From Mycolicibacterium mengxianglii (GTDB lineage Bacteria > Actinomycetota > Actinomycetes > Mycobacteriales > Mycobacteriaceae), in assembly GCF_015710575.1 (NCBI RefSeq), contig NZ_CP065373.1:2666001-2730000 (forward strand): a DNA stretch of 64,000 nt. The letters are read 5' to 3'. The notes beneath the pieces were generated by a model, which searched no databases, was not told the DNA's origin, and was given only the letters and a program-made list of their open reading frames with translations. The position numbers were made by a program, and so were the translations under genes. Position 1 is the first letter of the stretch. Every line of letters starts with the position of its first letter. Below are positions 7,564 to 16,447 of the stretch, in pieces.

Positions 7564-9216
7564 TCAGAGGCGGTGCGTGTGGCGAAGAATCTGCGCTGCA
7601 CGCTCGCCGATGACGACGCACGGGGCCATCGTATTGCCCGTGGTGACCCGCGGCATTATCGATCCGTCGGCGATGCGCAGCCGCTGGATTCCGTACACCC
7701 GAAGTTGGCCGTCAACCACCGACAGCTCGTCGCGGCCCATCTTCGCCGTACATGTCTGGTGCCAGTACGTGATCGCGGCGTCGTGGACGTACCTCTCGAG
7801 TCCGCGCCCGGTCAGTTTGACCGGCATCACTTCACGTTTCGCATACGGGCGTAGCGGAGCTGCGTTGCCGATCTCCCGGGTCCGTTCGACACCGGCCACC
7901 GCAGCCGCCAGGTCCGCGGGGTGGGACAGCAGGTTGGCTTCGATCCGGACCGGGTCGGCCGGACCGGAACCGGTCAACCACAATCGACCACGGCTCTCTG
8001 GCCGCACGACACCGGTGAACATCGACCACCCGTACGCGGGCATCCCGAACAGGGCGGCCGTTTCCGCGCTGGCGAACGGGGTCTCGAGCTGGCAGCACTG
8101 CAGATCCGGGGTGTCCAGAGCCGGATCGCTTTTCCAGAAAATCGTCGACTCGGAAGACGTGTTCCGGGGCGCCAGCGTTCCCGGAGACTCCCAGACGCAG
8201 TTGATGCCGGCATGGTCCTGCAGGTTCCGGCCGACACCCGCGAGATGCTGTACCGGCGCGATCCCCAGGCGGGCGAGATCGGTGGAGTCGCCTATTCCGG
8301 AGAGCATCAACACTTTTGGAGTATTGATCGCCCCGAGGCTCAGGATGACCTCCACACCAGCGGCAATCCGGTGGGTCTTGTCCTCGTAGACGAACTCCAC
8401 ACCAGTTGCTGTTTGGTTGTCCAGCAGCACCCGCGTCACCAGTGCATCGGTGAGGACGGTGAGGTTCGGTCGGTCCATATAGGGGTAGGTGTAGGCGCGG
8501 AATACCGACTGGCGGACACCGGCGCGAACACGGATGTCGCTAATGGCCGCGCCGCCGTCGCCCTCCATCATCACTCCGTTCGGGCTGTCGAAGGACGGGA
8601 TGCCTACTGTCTCAGCGGCATCCAGAGCGGCCGGGGCAACCGGGTGTGGGTCCGGCGAGGGCTGCACGAATACCAGCCCTCCGGTTCCGCGGTGGGCCGG
8701 GTCGGGTACGCCTTGCCAGTCCTCGATTGCACGGTAGATATCAAGCACGGCTTCGTAATTCCACGCATCGTCACCGGCTTCGGAGGCAAAGTAATCCCAG
8801 TCGTTCTTGTGCCCACGGGACCACATCATGACGTTGATGCTCGATCCGCCGCCCAGCACCTTGCCCATATTCAGGGGGATCGCACGGCCGTTGAGGTGGG
8901 GGCTGGGTTCGGCGCTGAAATTCCAGTCCGTCGCACTGCCGAGATTCAGCGGCCACTGCTCGGCTTTCAATACGGTGTCGACATCGTCGTCTCGGCCGGC
9001 CTCCAGGAGTAACACGTTCACCTCCGGGTTCTCGGCGAGGCGGCGGGCCACCACGGATCCCGACGATCCTGAGCCGCACACGATGAAGTCGTACTGGGTA
9101 TTCAGTGGCGATCGCAGCCTCGCCTGGTTGTCACGGATACGCGCGGTGAGATCGTTGAGCTCCACCGCTGACTCCGGGTAGCCGATGGTTGCTGCGTCGA
9201 TCAGGTCTTCATTCAC
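7564..9216 (-). CDS. GMC family FAD-dependent oxidoreductase
   Basis: 550 residues, normal for GMC oxidoreductases (choline dehydrogenase/glucose oxidase fold), which oxidise alcohols with FAD. The FAD motif is DFIVCGSGSSGSVVARRLAE. GMC signature 1 is seen in MGKVLGGGSSINVMMWSRGH, signature 2 in LGAINTPKVLMLSGIG, and the catalytic His in ITYWHQTCTAKMG. The GTG at 9216 was chosen because GAGGAG sits 7 bases upstream; the frame is open to 9453 but that extension has no family similarity. It is convergent with the SDR gene, 3 bases apart. Confidence 0.88.
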   Translation of the reverse strand: MNEDLIDAATIGYPESAVELNDLTARIRDNQARLRSPLNTQYDFIVCGSGSSGSVVARRLAENPEVNVLLLEAGRDDDVDTVLKAEQWPLNLGSATDWNFSAEPSPHLNGRAIPLNMGKVLGGGSSINVMMWSRGHKNDWDYFASEAGDDAWNYEAVLDIYRAIEDWQGVPDPAHRGTGGLVFVQPSPDPHPVAPAALDAAETVGIPSFDSPNGVMMEGDGGAAISDIRVRAGVRQSVFRAYTYPYMDRPNLTVLTDALVTRVLLDNQTATGVEFVYEDKTHRIAAGVEVILSLGAINTPKVLMLSGIGDSTDLARLGIAPVQHLAGVGRNLQDHAGINCVWESPGTLAPRNTSSESTIFWKSDPALDTPDLQCCQLETPFASAETAALFGMPAYGWSMFTGVVRPESRGRLWLTGSGPADPVRIEANLLSHPADLAAAVAGVERTREIGNAAPLRPYAKREVMPVKLTGRGLERYVHDAAITYWHQTCTAKMGRDELSVVDGQLRVYGIQRLRIADGSIMPRVTTGNTMAPCVVIGERAAQILRHTHRL

Positions 9217-9597
9217 TCGTGGACTCCTCGTGAGCAGGGCTTGAATGTGGCCGCCTCGGCTATCCGGGCGCGCAGTGACAACTGTTGGGAGTCGGTCGCA
9301 TCGATAGCCACGTTCAATCAGCGTCATGGGCCGGTGATGTCTTACCGCGGAAGGCCGGGAAAGCCGGTCATTGACATATAACGCCGAAGCCCGAAATATA
9401 TTGCATACCGACGATGCGGGTAAGTTGGTGGACACGTTCGGGGGCGTTTCCAATGCGCGGCTGCCCAGTTGGCCGCGGGTTCACGTGCGTCGATCTGAAG
9501 CCGGCGCTCCAACACGTACTGGCGGTACTGCCTGCTCTGACACCGGTTCGCCGTGTCTGCGTACCGCACAACCGAACTCACGTCACCAGGGGAAGAC
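9217..9597. other. Intergenic region between divergent genes
   Basis: 381 bases without a supportable gene between the GMC gene and the molybdopterin-fold gene. Both promoters should lie here. One notable word is AATATATTGCAT at 9395-9406, which is shared with a palindrome at 13379. No hairpin terminator or RNA gene was seen. Confidence 0.5.
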
Positions 9598-10182
9598 ATG
9601 TATGGCAACGGAGGCGCGAGCCGCGCCGTACTGGCCACGGTGTTTGAGTTGCGCACCGTTATCGCTCGACTTGTTGGAGCAACAAGCTTGGTCATCATCG
9701 CGCTGCTGCCTTCCGGTGGAGTTTCGCGAGCAGACCCTTCGCTGGATTCAGAGCTGTCGTCTGGAACGGTCCGGGTTTTCGGTGACGTCGTCGCTCCGGT
9801 CACCTACACCATCGGTGAGCTGCAGAGTATGCAGACACAGACCCACACAGTCGCTTTCGAGACGCACTACGGAGCGGAGCGCCACACGTACACCGGCACC
9901 CCATTGGAAGAGATGCTGCGCGAAGCACATCCGGACCAGCCGGCCGAGAGGACCCACCCCCTGCTGACCATCGCGGTGGTCGCCCACGGCGCTGACGGTT
10001 ACGCTGCCACCCTTGCGTGGGGTGAAGTGTTGTCATCACTCAAACCCGTCCCTGCATTCGTCGCCTGGGCAGAAGATGGCGCTCTGCTCGCCCAGCCGCG
10101 CCTGGTCGTCCCAGGCGATCTCGGTGGTGCGCGTTACGTCAGGGAACTCAGGGGCCTGCAGGTGGTGCAGCTGGTCCGATGA
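9598..10182 (+). CDS. Exported molybdopterin-binding-fold (sulfite oxidase-like) protein
   Basis: 194 residues from ATG 9598, preceded by GGGGAAG. An N-terminal hydrophobic segment (LVGATSLVIIALLPSGGVSRADP) looks like a signal peptide. The mature part has the oxidoreductase molybdopterin-binding-fold layout: VRVFGDVVAPVTYTIGELQS, THTVAFETHYGAERHTYTG, PLEEMLREAHP, LLTIAVVAHGADGYAATLAW, QPRLVVPGDLGGARYVREL. It is the size of stand-alone exported domains, not full sulfite oxidase, and the usual cofactor-ligating Cys is not obvious. It may be a structural relative without molybdenum. Confidence 0.65.
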   Translation: MYGNGGASRAVLATVFELRTVIARLVGATSLVIIALLPSGGVSRADPSLDSELSSGTVRVFGDVVAPVTYTIGELQSMQTQTHTVAFETHYGAERHTYTGTPLEEMLREAHPDQPAERTHPLLTIAVVAHGADGYAATLAWGEVLSSLKPVPAFVAWAEDGALLAQPRLVVPGDLGGARYVRELRGLQVVQLVR

Positions 10183-10261
10183 CAATCTTCTTACGTCTCA
10201 ACGCGGTCGCCGGTCAGAGCGCCCCGGTCGTCGACGCCACAGCCAGTTGCTTCCTGCTGAA

Positions 10262-10567
10262 ATGAGCACCGACGACTGGGAAATGCTGCCCCACCGGTTA
10301 TATCTCGACCCCAGCCGCCATGCTGAGGCTCAGGAGCTGATGGCTGCGGTTCGACATGCTACCGACACTGTGCTCACCGACCGGCAACGTACGTTGTTCA
10401 TTGCGGCGGTGATCGGCGGCGCACCCCCCAACGTGCTGGCTCTGAGATTCGGGATGAGCCGGAATGCGGTCTACAAAAGCATTTTTGACAGTCGTCGTAA
10501 GATCCTCGGCTTTCTGGTCGCTAATGATTACGTGCTGAAGGACACCTCATGGGGCGGCCCGTCGTGA
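10262..10567 (+). CDS. Sigma-70 region-4-only protein (ECF remnant or truncated factor)
   Basis: 101 residues from ATG 10262. The linker WEMLPHRLYLDPSRHAEAQE and the domain LTDRQRTLFIAAVIGGAPPN VLALRFGMSRNAVYKSIFDSR match the C-terminal half of a mycobacterial ECF sigma subfamily: region 4, which contacts the -35 element. Region 2, which binds core RNA polymerase and the -10 element, is missing; the upstream bases belong to the molybdopterin-fold gene. The start has no good ribosome-binding site. It is a decayed sigma gene or a small DNA-binding regulator. A complete ECF sigma follows 184 bases later. Confidence 0.55.
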   Translation: MSTDDWEMLPHRLYLDPSRHAEAQELMAAVRHATDTVLTDRQRTLFIAAVIGGAPPNVLALRFGMSRNAVYKSIFDSRRKILGFLVANDYVLKDTSWGGPS

Positions 10568-10751
10568 CGTTGCGACTGACCGCACCGTGCTGGTGCCTCG
10601 CCGGCCGGACGCGAGAAGCCGCCATCGGTTGACTCTCGGCCATCGACGACCGTGGTCACAATCGCGTTCGCCGAACCCCGGGGACCCCCGCCAAACGCCG
10701 AATCGGACTCTGCAGCTGTGGTCCGGTCGCGCCACCAACAAAGGATCTACG

Positions 10752-11423
10752 GTGACACAGACCCCTCGCGACGGATTTTCCACCCGCGAAAGGCCCAGGG
10801 GGGCAATGCACACTGCCCCCGCTCCTATGGAGAGCCGGTTCGCCAGTGCGGCCATTCCGCTTCGCGCAGTTCTCCTACGGGTGGCACAGCACTACACCAA
10901 GAACAGTTACGACGCCGAAGACCTGGTTCAGGAAACCTACGCAAAGGCATGGGCGCATTTTGACTCGTTCGAACCAGACTCCAATATCCGGGCCTGGATG
11001 ATGCGAATCCTGGTGAATACGTGGATCAATGGGCACCGCAGGACCGAGAGTCGGCCCAAGGAGGCGCTCACCGGTTCCTTCACCGACGCTCATGTGACCG
11101 CAGCACGACTCGTCGCACCGTCCGCGGAAGACAAAGCGCTACAGCTCATACCCGACGAGGTACTCAGGGACTACATCGGGGCCCTGCCGACCACTTTCCA
11201 GGCCGCGCTCTTCTACGCAGACGTGTGCCAATACCGGTTGAAGGAGGTGGCTGAGATCGAGCGGGTTCCGTTGGGGACTGCGATGTCGCGGGTCCATCGA
11301 GCACGCCGTCGGCTGCGATCACAGTTGCTCTGCCATGACCACGGAGCCGACCCCGATGCCGACCCCGATGCAGAGGCCGATCTGGAGGAGGCTGAAGTGC
11401 CGGCTCCCGCACCGGAGCCATGA
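10752..11423 (+). CDS. ECF RNA polymerase sigma factor (SigH/SigR-like group)
   Basis: 223 residues from GTG 10752 (AAGGA 7 bases upstream); an ATG at 10806 after GGGGGG is an alternative. Region 2 is SYDAEDLVQETYAKAWAHFD with IRAWMMRILVNTWINGHRRT. Region 4 is IGALPTTFQAALFYADVCQY followed by EVAEIERVPLGTAMSRVHRA RRRLR. The layout resembles the SigH/SigE-type stress factors. An unusual acidic Pro-rich tail (DPDADPDAEADLEEAEVPAP) ends the protein. No anti-sigma gene follows, which sets it apart from canonical sigH-rshA pairs. Confidence 0.8.
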   Translation: MTQTPRDGFSTRERPRGAMHTAPAPMESRFASAAIPLRAVLLRVAQHYTKNSYDAEDLVQETYAKAWAHFDSFEPDSNIRAWMMRILVNTWINGHRRTESRPKEALTGSFTDAHVTAARLVAPSAEDKALQLIPDEVLRDYIGALPTTFQAALFYADVCQYRLKEVAEIERVPLGTAMSRVHRARRRLRSQLLCHDHGADPDADPDAEADLEEAEVPAPAPEP

Positions 11424-11610
11424 TGGCGCCGAAGGGGGAAGGCGCAAACCGCGGCGGACGTCACCGTGGACGGACGTCCTGCACTATGACCCGGTTCGGC
11501 AGTGACAGGCAAACATGCCTCCGCGGTTGCCGCGTTGGTGCGCGACGAGTGGGGCGCGCCCCGCTTCACAATCTCCTTACGCAGACGACATTTGAGATAC
11601 GGTATTCTGC

Positions 11611-12276
11611 ATGCCGGTACCCGAGGAACGCGGTAGACACAAGAGGTCCCTCCTGCGGGAACAGGCGTACATCTCCATCAGAGACGCGATCATCAGCGGC
11701 ACTCTGGCGCCAGGCGAGAAGTTGCGTGACCCCGAACTCGAGCAGTGGCTGGGGATCAGCCGTACTCCGATCCGTGAGGCCCTGGCTCGTCTGGAAGCGG
11801 CGGGGCTGGTTCACACGACGCCTGGGCACTCCACAGTCGTCTCGACCATTGAGCGCAAGGCGGTCCTCGACGCCCAAGCCGTGGCGGCGGTGATGCATGG
11901 TCTTGCGGTGCGCACGGCGGTGCCGTTGATGGGGAAACGCGAAATCGCGGCGATGACAAAAGCAAACAAGGATTTTGCGGCGGCGTTCTCGGCCGGAGAC
12001 GCCAGAGCCGCCATGACCGCCGACGACGATTTTCATCGTGTAGCGGTGGAAGCCAGCCAGAACCAGGCCATCCCAGCGATACTCGAACAGGTCACTCCTG
12101 TGCTCAGGCGTCTGGAATTCCTGCGCTTCTCGTCGCTTTCCGGCCGTCAGTCAATAGCGCAGCACAAGCAGATCATCGATTTCTGTCGTCGAGGTGACGC
12201 GGAGGCGGCCGACGCAGCGACACAGCGCAATTGGCAGACGTTATCGCAGCTCATCGATCACCCGGAGGCGGAGTAG
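11611..12276 (+). CDS. GntR family regulator (FCD/FadR type)
   Basis: 221 residues. The winged helix is at residues ~15-80 (AYISIRDAIISGTLAPGEKL, then ISRTPIREALARLEAAGLVH). The C-terminal all-helical FCD ligand-binding domain contains FHRVAVEASQN and QHKQIIDFCRRGD; the His residues at those two places fit the metal/ligand pocket of the family. It stands alone, with no adjacent gene on the same strand that would reveal the effector. Confidence 0.85.
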   Translation: MPVPEERGRHKRSLLREQAYISIRDAIISGTLAPGEKLRDPELEQWLGISRTPIREALARLEAAGLVHTTPGHSTVVSTIERKAVLDAQAVAAVMHGLAVRTAVPLMGKREIAAMTKANKDFAAAFSAGDARAAMTADDDFHRVAVEASQNQAIPAILEQVTPVLRRLEFLRFSSLSGRQSIAQHKQIIDFCRRGDAEAADAATQRNWQTLSQLIDHPEAE

Positions 12277-12522
12277 CGCGAGCTTCGGGCCAGGTATGCC
12301 CGTTTCAGGTGGGCCGTTTCTTCGGCCACCTGCGAGTTGCCAGGATTCCGGTTGTGCCAGCTGCAGTCGGGCGGGCTGGATTCGTCAAAACTGGATCCGT
12401 TATTCACGCTCACCCAGAGTTCGCGCCGGAAACTGCCGGAGTCTTACGACGCGCGACCGACAGAGCAGGCGCACGCTCAGGCGGTACGTCAGATGCGTTG
12501 TCGATGTGTCTGCGTGGGCGCT

Positions 12523-13302
12523 CTAGCTTCTGATGCCCTGTGCGGCCCGGTCGATCACGTCGGCAACCAGCTTGGGCTGGGTCAGGAAAGTTACGTGGCT
12601 GCCTTCGATCTCCTGCGTGGTGGCCCCGATTCGCGCTGCGGTCTGGCGGAGCAGCTTCGGGTCGATCGCTTCGTCCTGGGTGGCCACGACGGCCCAGCTG
12701 GGCTTGGTCTTCCAGGCCGCTTGGGTGACCTTGGTGTCGAAGATCGACATGTTGAGCGGCACTTGTGAATCCCGCAGGAATGCCGCCTCGGCGTCGGTGG
12801 TGTCGCCGGCAAAGCTCATCTTGAATTTGTCGAGGTTCACGAAACCGAAGCCGTCTGGCTGCTTTTCGATGACGAAGTCCGGCGGGGCGGGGATCTCGGC
12901 GAACTGCTCACCGGTGGACTCGCCCACGTCGGGTGCCAGCGCCGAAACATACACGAGGCCAGCGACCTTGGGGTCGACTCCGGCTTGGGTGATCACGGTG
13001 CCGCCATAAGAGTGCCCGACGAGAATCGTGGGTCCGTCCTGGCGGGCAAGCACGCGTTGGGTGGCGGCGACATCGTCGGCAAGAGAGGTCAGTGGGGTCT
13101 GGACGATGGTCACCCGGTAACCCCGGCCGGTCAGTTCGTCATAGACGCCGTGCCAGCCGGACCCGTCTGCAAAGGCACCATGCACCAACACCACGTTCTT
13201 GACCGGTGCTGGTTCGGCCTGGGCCCAACTGGCTGTACCCAGCATCCCGGCCACACTCGCGACGGCCGTCCCGGCCGCGATCAGTTTTCGGACCTTGTTC
13301 AT
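12523..13302 (-). CDS. Exported alpha/beta hydrolase
   Basis: 259 residues from ATG 13302 with GAAGG upstream. A Sec signal peptide (VRKLIAAGTAVASVAGMLGT ASWAQA|EP) precedes an alpha/beta hydrolase: oxyanion region VLVHGAFADGSGW, nucleophile elbow GHSYGG (Ser98), acid near Asp210 (VVATQDEAI), and catalytic His236 in GSHVTF. This subgroup resembles salicylate-esterase-like (MES) hydrolases. Substrate unknown. A perfect AT-rich palindrome lies ~77 bases upstream of the start. Confidence 0.82.
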   Translation of the reverse strand: MNKVRKLIAAGTAVASVAGMLGTASWAQAEPAPVKNVVLVHGAFADGSGWHGVYDELTGRGYRVTIVQTPLTSLADDVAATQRVLARQDGPTILVGHSYGGTVITQAGVDPKVAGLVYVSALAPDVGESTGEQFAEIPAPPDFVIEKQPDGFGFVNLDKFKMSFAGDTTDAEAAFLRDSQVPLNMSIFDTKVTQAAWKTKPSWAVVATQDEAIDPKLLRQTAARIGATTQEIEGSHVTFLTQPKLVADVIDRAAQGIRS

Positions 13303-13378
13303 GTCTGTCCACCTTCGGTTGCGACGGTTCGGTACACCTCGGTTTTGAGGCGGTGCCGCACACCGCGGGCCGCGACAT

Positions 13379-13390
13379 GCAATATATTGC
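13379..13390. promoter_or_regulatory. AT-rich perfect palindrome GCAATATATTGC
   Basis: A 12-base perfect palindrome in an otherwise GC-rich 302-base intergenic region (13303-13604), about 77 bases upstream of the exported hydrolase. An 11-base part of it recurs at 9395 upstream of the GMC gene. It could be an operator. A second, 10-base palindrome CTACTAGTAG lies at 13520-13529, nearer the phytase-like gene. The rest of the interval holds no gene. Confidence 0.35.
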
Positions 13391-13604
13391 CGCATCGCTG
13401 CGCGGACGTCAATGCTTTCGGCAATCCGGTCGCAGCGCATCGATCCTCGCGCGGCTGCTCGACTACTCTGCGAGGCGCCCAGGTTTCGCTCACCCGGTAG
13501 GCGGACCCTGCTAGGTCGACTACTAGTAGCATCTCGCCCTTCCCAGACGGCGCGTGAGGTTCGAGCCTTGTTCCGTGACAGGAACTTCGATACCAACACA
13601 GCCA

Positions 13605-14792
13605 ATGCCATTGTGGAGAAAGGCGACTGTCCTCGCGCTTCATTCGTCGACTGCAGGTGTCTTGCTCCTTGCCGGCTGCTCAATCCCGACGCAGCCACAA
13701 TCACCACTTTTCGAGTACCTCGGGGATGCGGTCATACCGCACGAGTTTCAGATCGACGGTACCGTCGTCGGTGGGTTGTCCGGAATCACCTACGACCCGG
13801 GGCGTCAGGTGTACTACGTCATCAGCGACGATCGCTCGGAGAACAGCCCAGCAAGGTTCTACAGTGCCCGAATCTCGTTCGCGCAGGACAGGTTGGCCGG
13901 TCTCGAGGTGTTCGACACGACAACGTTGCTCGACCCCAACAGCCGCCCATTCGGGTCTCTATTGCCCGACGCCGATCCGCCCGTGATCCCGCCGGACCCT
14001 GAGGGCATCGCATTCGATGAGCGCCGCCAGCAGCTCTACTGGACCAGTGAGGGGGCCCGGGAACTCGAGGATCCCGACCGCCCTTTGCTCTTGGACCCCT
14101 GGGTTCGGTCGGCGGAGGTGAACGGAGGCTTCCGTGGGCGGATCTCGCTGCCGCCCATGTTCGCCATGTCGGCACTTGAGACCGGGCCCCGACAGAACCT
14201 TTCCCTGGAAGGTGTGACACTCACTCCGAGCGGCCGCCACCTTTACGCAGCCATGGAAGGACCTCTGCTGACGGATGGACCGCCGCCCACAGAGCAGGAG
14301 GGCGCTCTGACCCGGATCATCCGGTTGGACCCGGAGGCCGGGACCGCGACCGGCCAGTTCGCTTACCCGCTTGACCCGGTGAGCGCGGGCAGCGGGGGAG
14401 ACACGGGACTGTCAGATCTGGTTGCGCTCGACGACGAAACCTTCCTGGTGGTGGAGCGCTCGTACTCGGAGCACAACGTGATCCGGATCTACCGTGCAAG
14501 CGTTACCTCGGCAGATAACGTCCTGATTCGCGAGTCCCTCGACGGCATCCCGCCCCAGGCGATGGCCAAGGAACTCATCGCCGAGCTATCGAGCGGGTCC
14601 GAGGTCAACCACGCGGACAACATCGAGGGAATCACATTGGGGCCTCGATTATCCGACGGTCGCCAGACCGTAGTGCTGGTCAGTGATGACAACTTTCGGG
14701 CTGAACAGGTCACGCAGTTGATCGCGTTCGCCTACGGCGCGGGCCCCAGTGGCGGCCACGTCAGAGAACATCGACGCACTGCCGAGCCGTGA
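13605..14792 (+). CDS. Phytase-like/esterase-like beta-propeller lipoprotein
   Basis: 395 residues from ATG 13605, chosen because it yields a compact lipoprotein signal peptide ending in LLLAGC (lipid-modified Cys at residue 25). The GTG at 13554 is a longer alternative. The body fits the esterase-like-activity-of-phytase family: GGLSGITYDPGRQVYYVISD, PDPEGIAFDERRQQLYWTSE, NLSLEGVTLTPSGRHLYAAM, SDLVALDDETFLVVERSYS, DNIEGITLGPRLSDGRQTVV. The spaced (E)GI/GL repeats indicate propeller blades. It would be anchored outside the membrane. The substrate, phosphate ester or other, is not predictable. Confidence 0.82.
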   Translation: MPLWRKATVLALHSSTAGVLLLAGCSIPTQPQSPLFEYLGDAVIPHEFQIDGTVVGGLSGITYDPGRQVYYVISDDRSENSPARFYSARISFAQDRLAGLEVFDTTTLLDPNSRPFGSLLPDADPPVIPPDPEGIAFDERRQQLYWTSEGARELEDPDRPLLLDPWVRSAEVNGGFRGRISLPPMFAMSALETGPRQNLSLEGVTLTPSGRHLYAAMEGPLLTDGPPPTEQEGALTRIIRLDPEAGTATGQFAYPLDPVSAGSGGDTGLSDLVALDDETFLVVERSYSEHNVIRIYRASVTSADNVLIRESLDGIPPQAMAKELIAELSSGSEVNHADNIEGITLGPRLSDGRQTVVLVSDDNFRAEQVTQLIAFAYGAGPSGGHVREHRRTAEP

Positions 14793-14958
14793 GGCTGCTT
14801 GCTACAGCGAGGTCCACCCAGCCCGCGGGTTCCCTATCTGTGGCGCTACCAGGAGGATTCCGGCCTGGTTGTGAGTCTGTCTGTACCCGCACAGTATTGG
14901 CTGTGACTGGGATCGGTAGGGCAGCAATGGTCAAGGGCTGCAGAAGAGGTGGGCCCGA

Positions 14959-15417
14959 ATGAGCGGCGGGACTTCGCCCACGTACGCGTATGGGACGGTT
15001 GCGCGCGAGCCGACACTGGTGGCCCGTTGGGGCGCCGCGCTGGTTGCCGGGAGTCTCGACAGGCAGGTGGTTTCCGCGGCGCCACGTCGGCAGAGCAGAC
15101 TTCTTGCCGCACACATCGCCCGGCTGACCTCGCGCCGAGAACGCACCGAACTGGTCCGCGCCCTCGAAGCCGTCTTGCGGCGCAGCCAAGAAGGTCAACC
15201 CATACGGTCAACCAGGGTTGCTCCGCACTGCCGCGATGTCGGGGAGGCTCAGGCACTGATCTCGGCTGTGGTGGAACGGTTGGCGAGCGCAACCCCGGTA
15301 GATCCTCGCGGAACAGCGCGTCTGCGGATGCTGCTCGCCGACGGCTCCGGGCCGCTCTACCGCGAGCAGCCAGGCTCCTTGATTGCTCCGCTTCACAGCG
15401 TTATTGGCGCGCTCTAG
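14959..15417 (+). CDS. Conserved mycobacterial hypothetical protein
   Basis: 152 residues, no signal peptide or membrane segment, no named domain. Its pattern VARWGAALVAGSLDRQV, RQSRLLAAHIARLTSRRERT, and PVDPRGTARLRMLLADGSGP LY is one I recognise from mycobacterial hypotheticals that I cannot name further. The ATG at 14959 is chosen because the conserved core begins soon after. Function unknown. Confidence 0.6.
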   Translation: MSGGTSPTYAYGTVAREPTLVARWGAALVAGSLDRQVVSAAPRRQSRLLAAHIARLTSRRERTELVRALEAVLRRSQEGQPIRSTRVAPHCRDVGEAQALISAVVERLASATPVDPRGTARLRMLLADGSGPLYREQPGSLIAPLHSVIGAL

Positions 15418-15539
15418 CTACCACAAGGGCAGTGTCACAGCATTATTGACATGGTGGCAAACGCGGCCATGCAGACGAACGCGGCAGATTGGTCCGCGCA
15501 GAATGCAATTAAACCGGCTGTCCACGCGTATTTACTAGT

Positions 15540-16388
15540 GTGTTGTTGCCACCTGATATCGGCCCTCTCGGCCAGTTCCTCCGCACCCACCGAGACCGCC
15601 GGGCTCCCGAAGAGACAGAGATCTCGAGAGGGAATTTGAGGCGCGTCCCTGGTCTGAGACGTGAAGAAGTGGCGGTACGCGCCGGCATCAGCGTCGAGTA
15701 CTACATCAGGCTCGAACAAGGCCGGGAGCGCAGTCCGTCAGTGACGGTGTGCGACGGCCTGGCCCGGGCACTGTCACTGGACCGGGATGAAACCAGCCAC
15801 CTGTACCAGTTGGCCGGACTGCAAAGGTCGTGCAGCGACCCGTCGCCATTCGGCTCGCGTGTGCCGGCCGGGAGTCAGATACTGATCGAAACTCTCGGGC
15901 TGCCGGCCATCATCCAGAACAGATACACCGACGTACTCGCCTCGAATGCGTTGGCCCGAGCCCTGTCACCGAACCTGAGTCCGGGCGTCAACATCATCCG
16001 TGCGCTGTTCCTGGATCCACGCGAACGGCAGCTGGTCGTGGACTGGGACAGGGCAGCGGCGAATTGTGTGGCGCAACTGCGCTTGTCCATCGGGTCCGAC
16101 CTCACCGCCTCTCCAGCCCGCGACTTGACGTCTGAACTGATGAAGAGCAGCGTCGCGTTCCGCCAGTTATGGTCACAGCACGACGTCGAGCCCGCGCCGG
16201 TCAGCCCCGTTCGGTTCCGACACCCGGATGTCGGCCAGATGGAGGTCTTCCGGGAAAAGCTGGTCATCGCCGGGGCCAGTGATCTGTCGATGATGGTGTT
16301 CCACACGCGTCCGAACACGCCGTCCTGGTCGGCGCTGGAGCGTTTGCGGGCCATTGTGGCTGGTTATCGCGCCGACAGCACTGCGTGA
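15540..16388 (+). CDS. XRE/MmyB-type transcriptional regulator
   Basis: 282 residues. HTH: GQFLRTHRDRRAPEE, then RVPGLRREEVAVRAGISVEY YIRLEQGRERSPS. The MmyB ligand-binding domain follows (LPAIIQNRYTDVLASNALAR; FRQLWSQHDVEPAPV; LVIAGASDLSMMVFHTRP). It is a second member of the family seen at 5848, with different surroundings. The GTG start at 15540 is the only in-frame option near the HTH. Its target is unclear because the neighbours are convergent or distant. Confidence 0.82.
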   Translation: MLLPPDIGPLGQFLRTHRDRRAPEETEISRGNLRRVPGLRREEVAVRAGISVEYYIRLEQGRERSPSVTVCDGLARALSLDRDETSHLYQLAGLQRSCSDPSPFGSRVPAGSQILIETLGLPAIIQNRYTDVLASNALARALSPNLSPGVNIIRALFLDPRERQLVVDWDRAAANCVAQLRLSIGSDLTASPARDLTSELMKSSVAFRQLWSQHDVEPAPVSPVRFRHPDVGQMEVFREKLVIAGASDLSMMVFHTRPNTPSWSALERLRAIVAGYRADSTA

Positions 16389-16447
16389 GGTGGGCGGCGC
16401 AGAATGCGCGGCGACCCGCCCTGCACGACTACCGACCGTTGGATCTG

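Noticed and set aside
9342..9803. Minus-strand frame in the gap before the molybdopterin-fold gene
   Set aside because: Overlaps the start of a better gene, lacks a ribosome-binding site and resembles no family.
12985..13500. Plus-strand frame opposite the exported hydrolase
   Set aside because: Overlaps a gene with an intact catalytic triad and signal peptide; the frame itself has no recognisable features.
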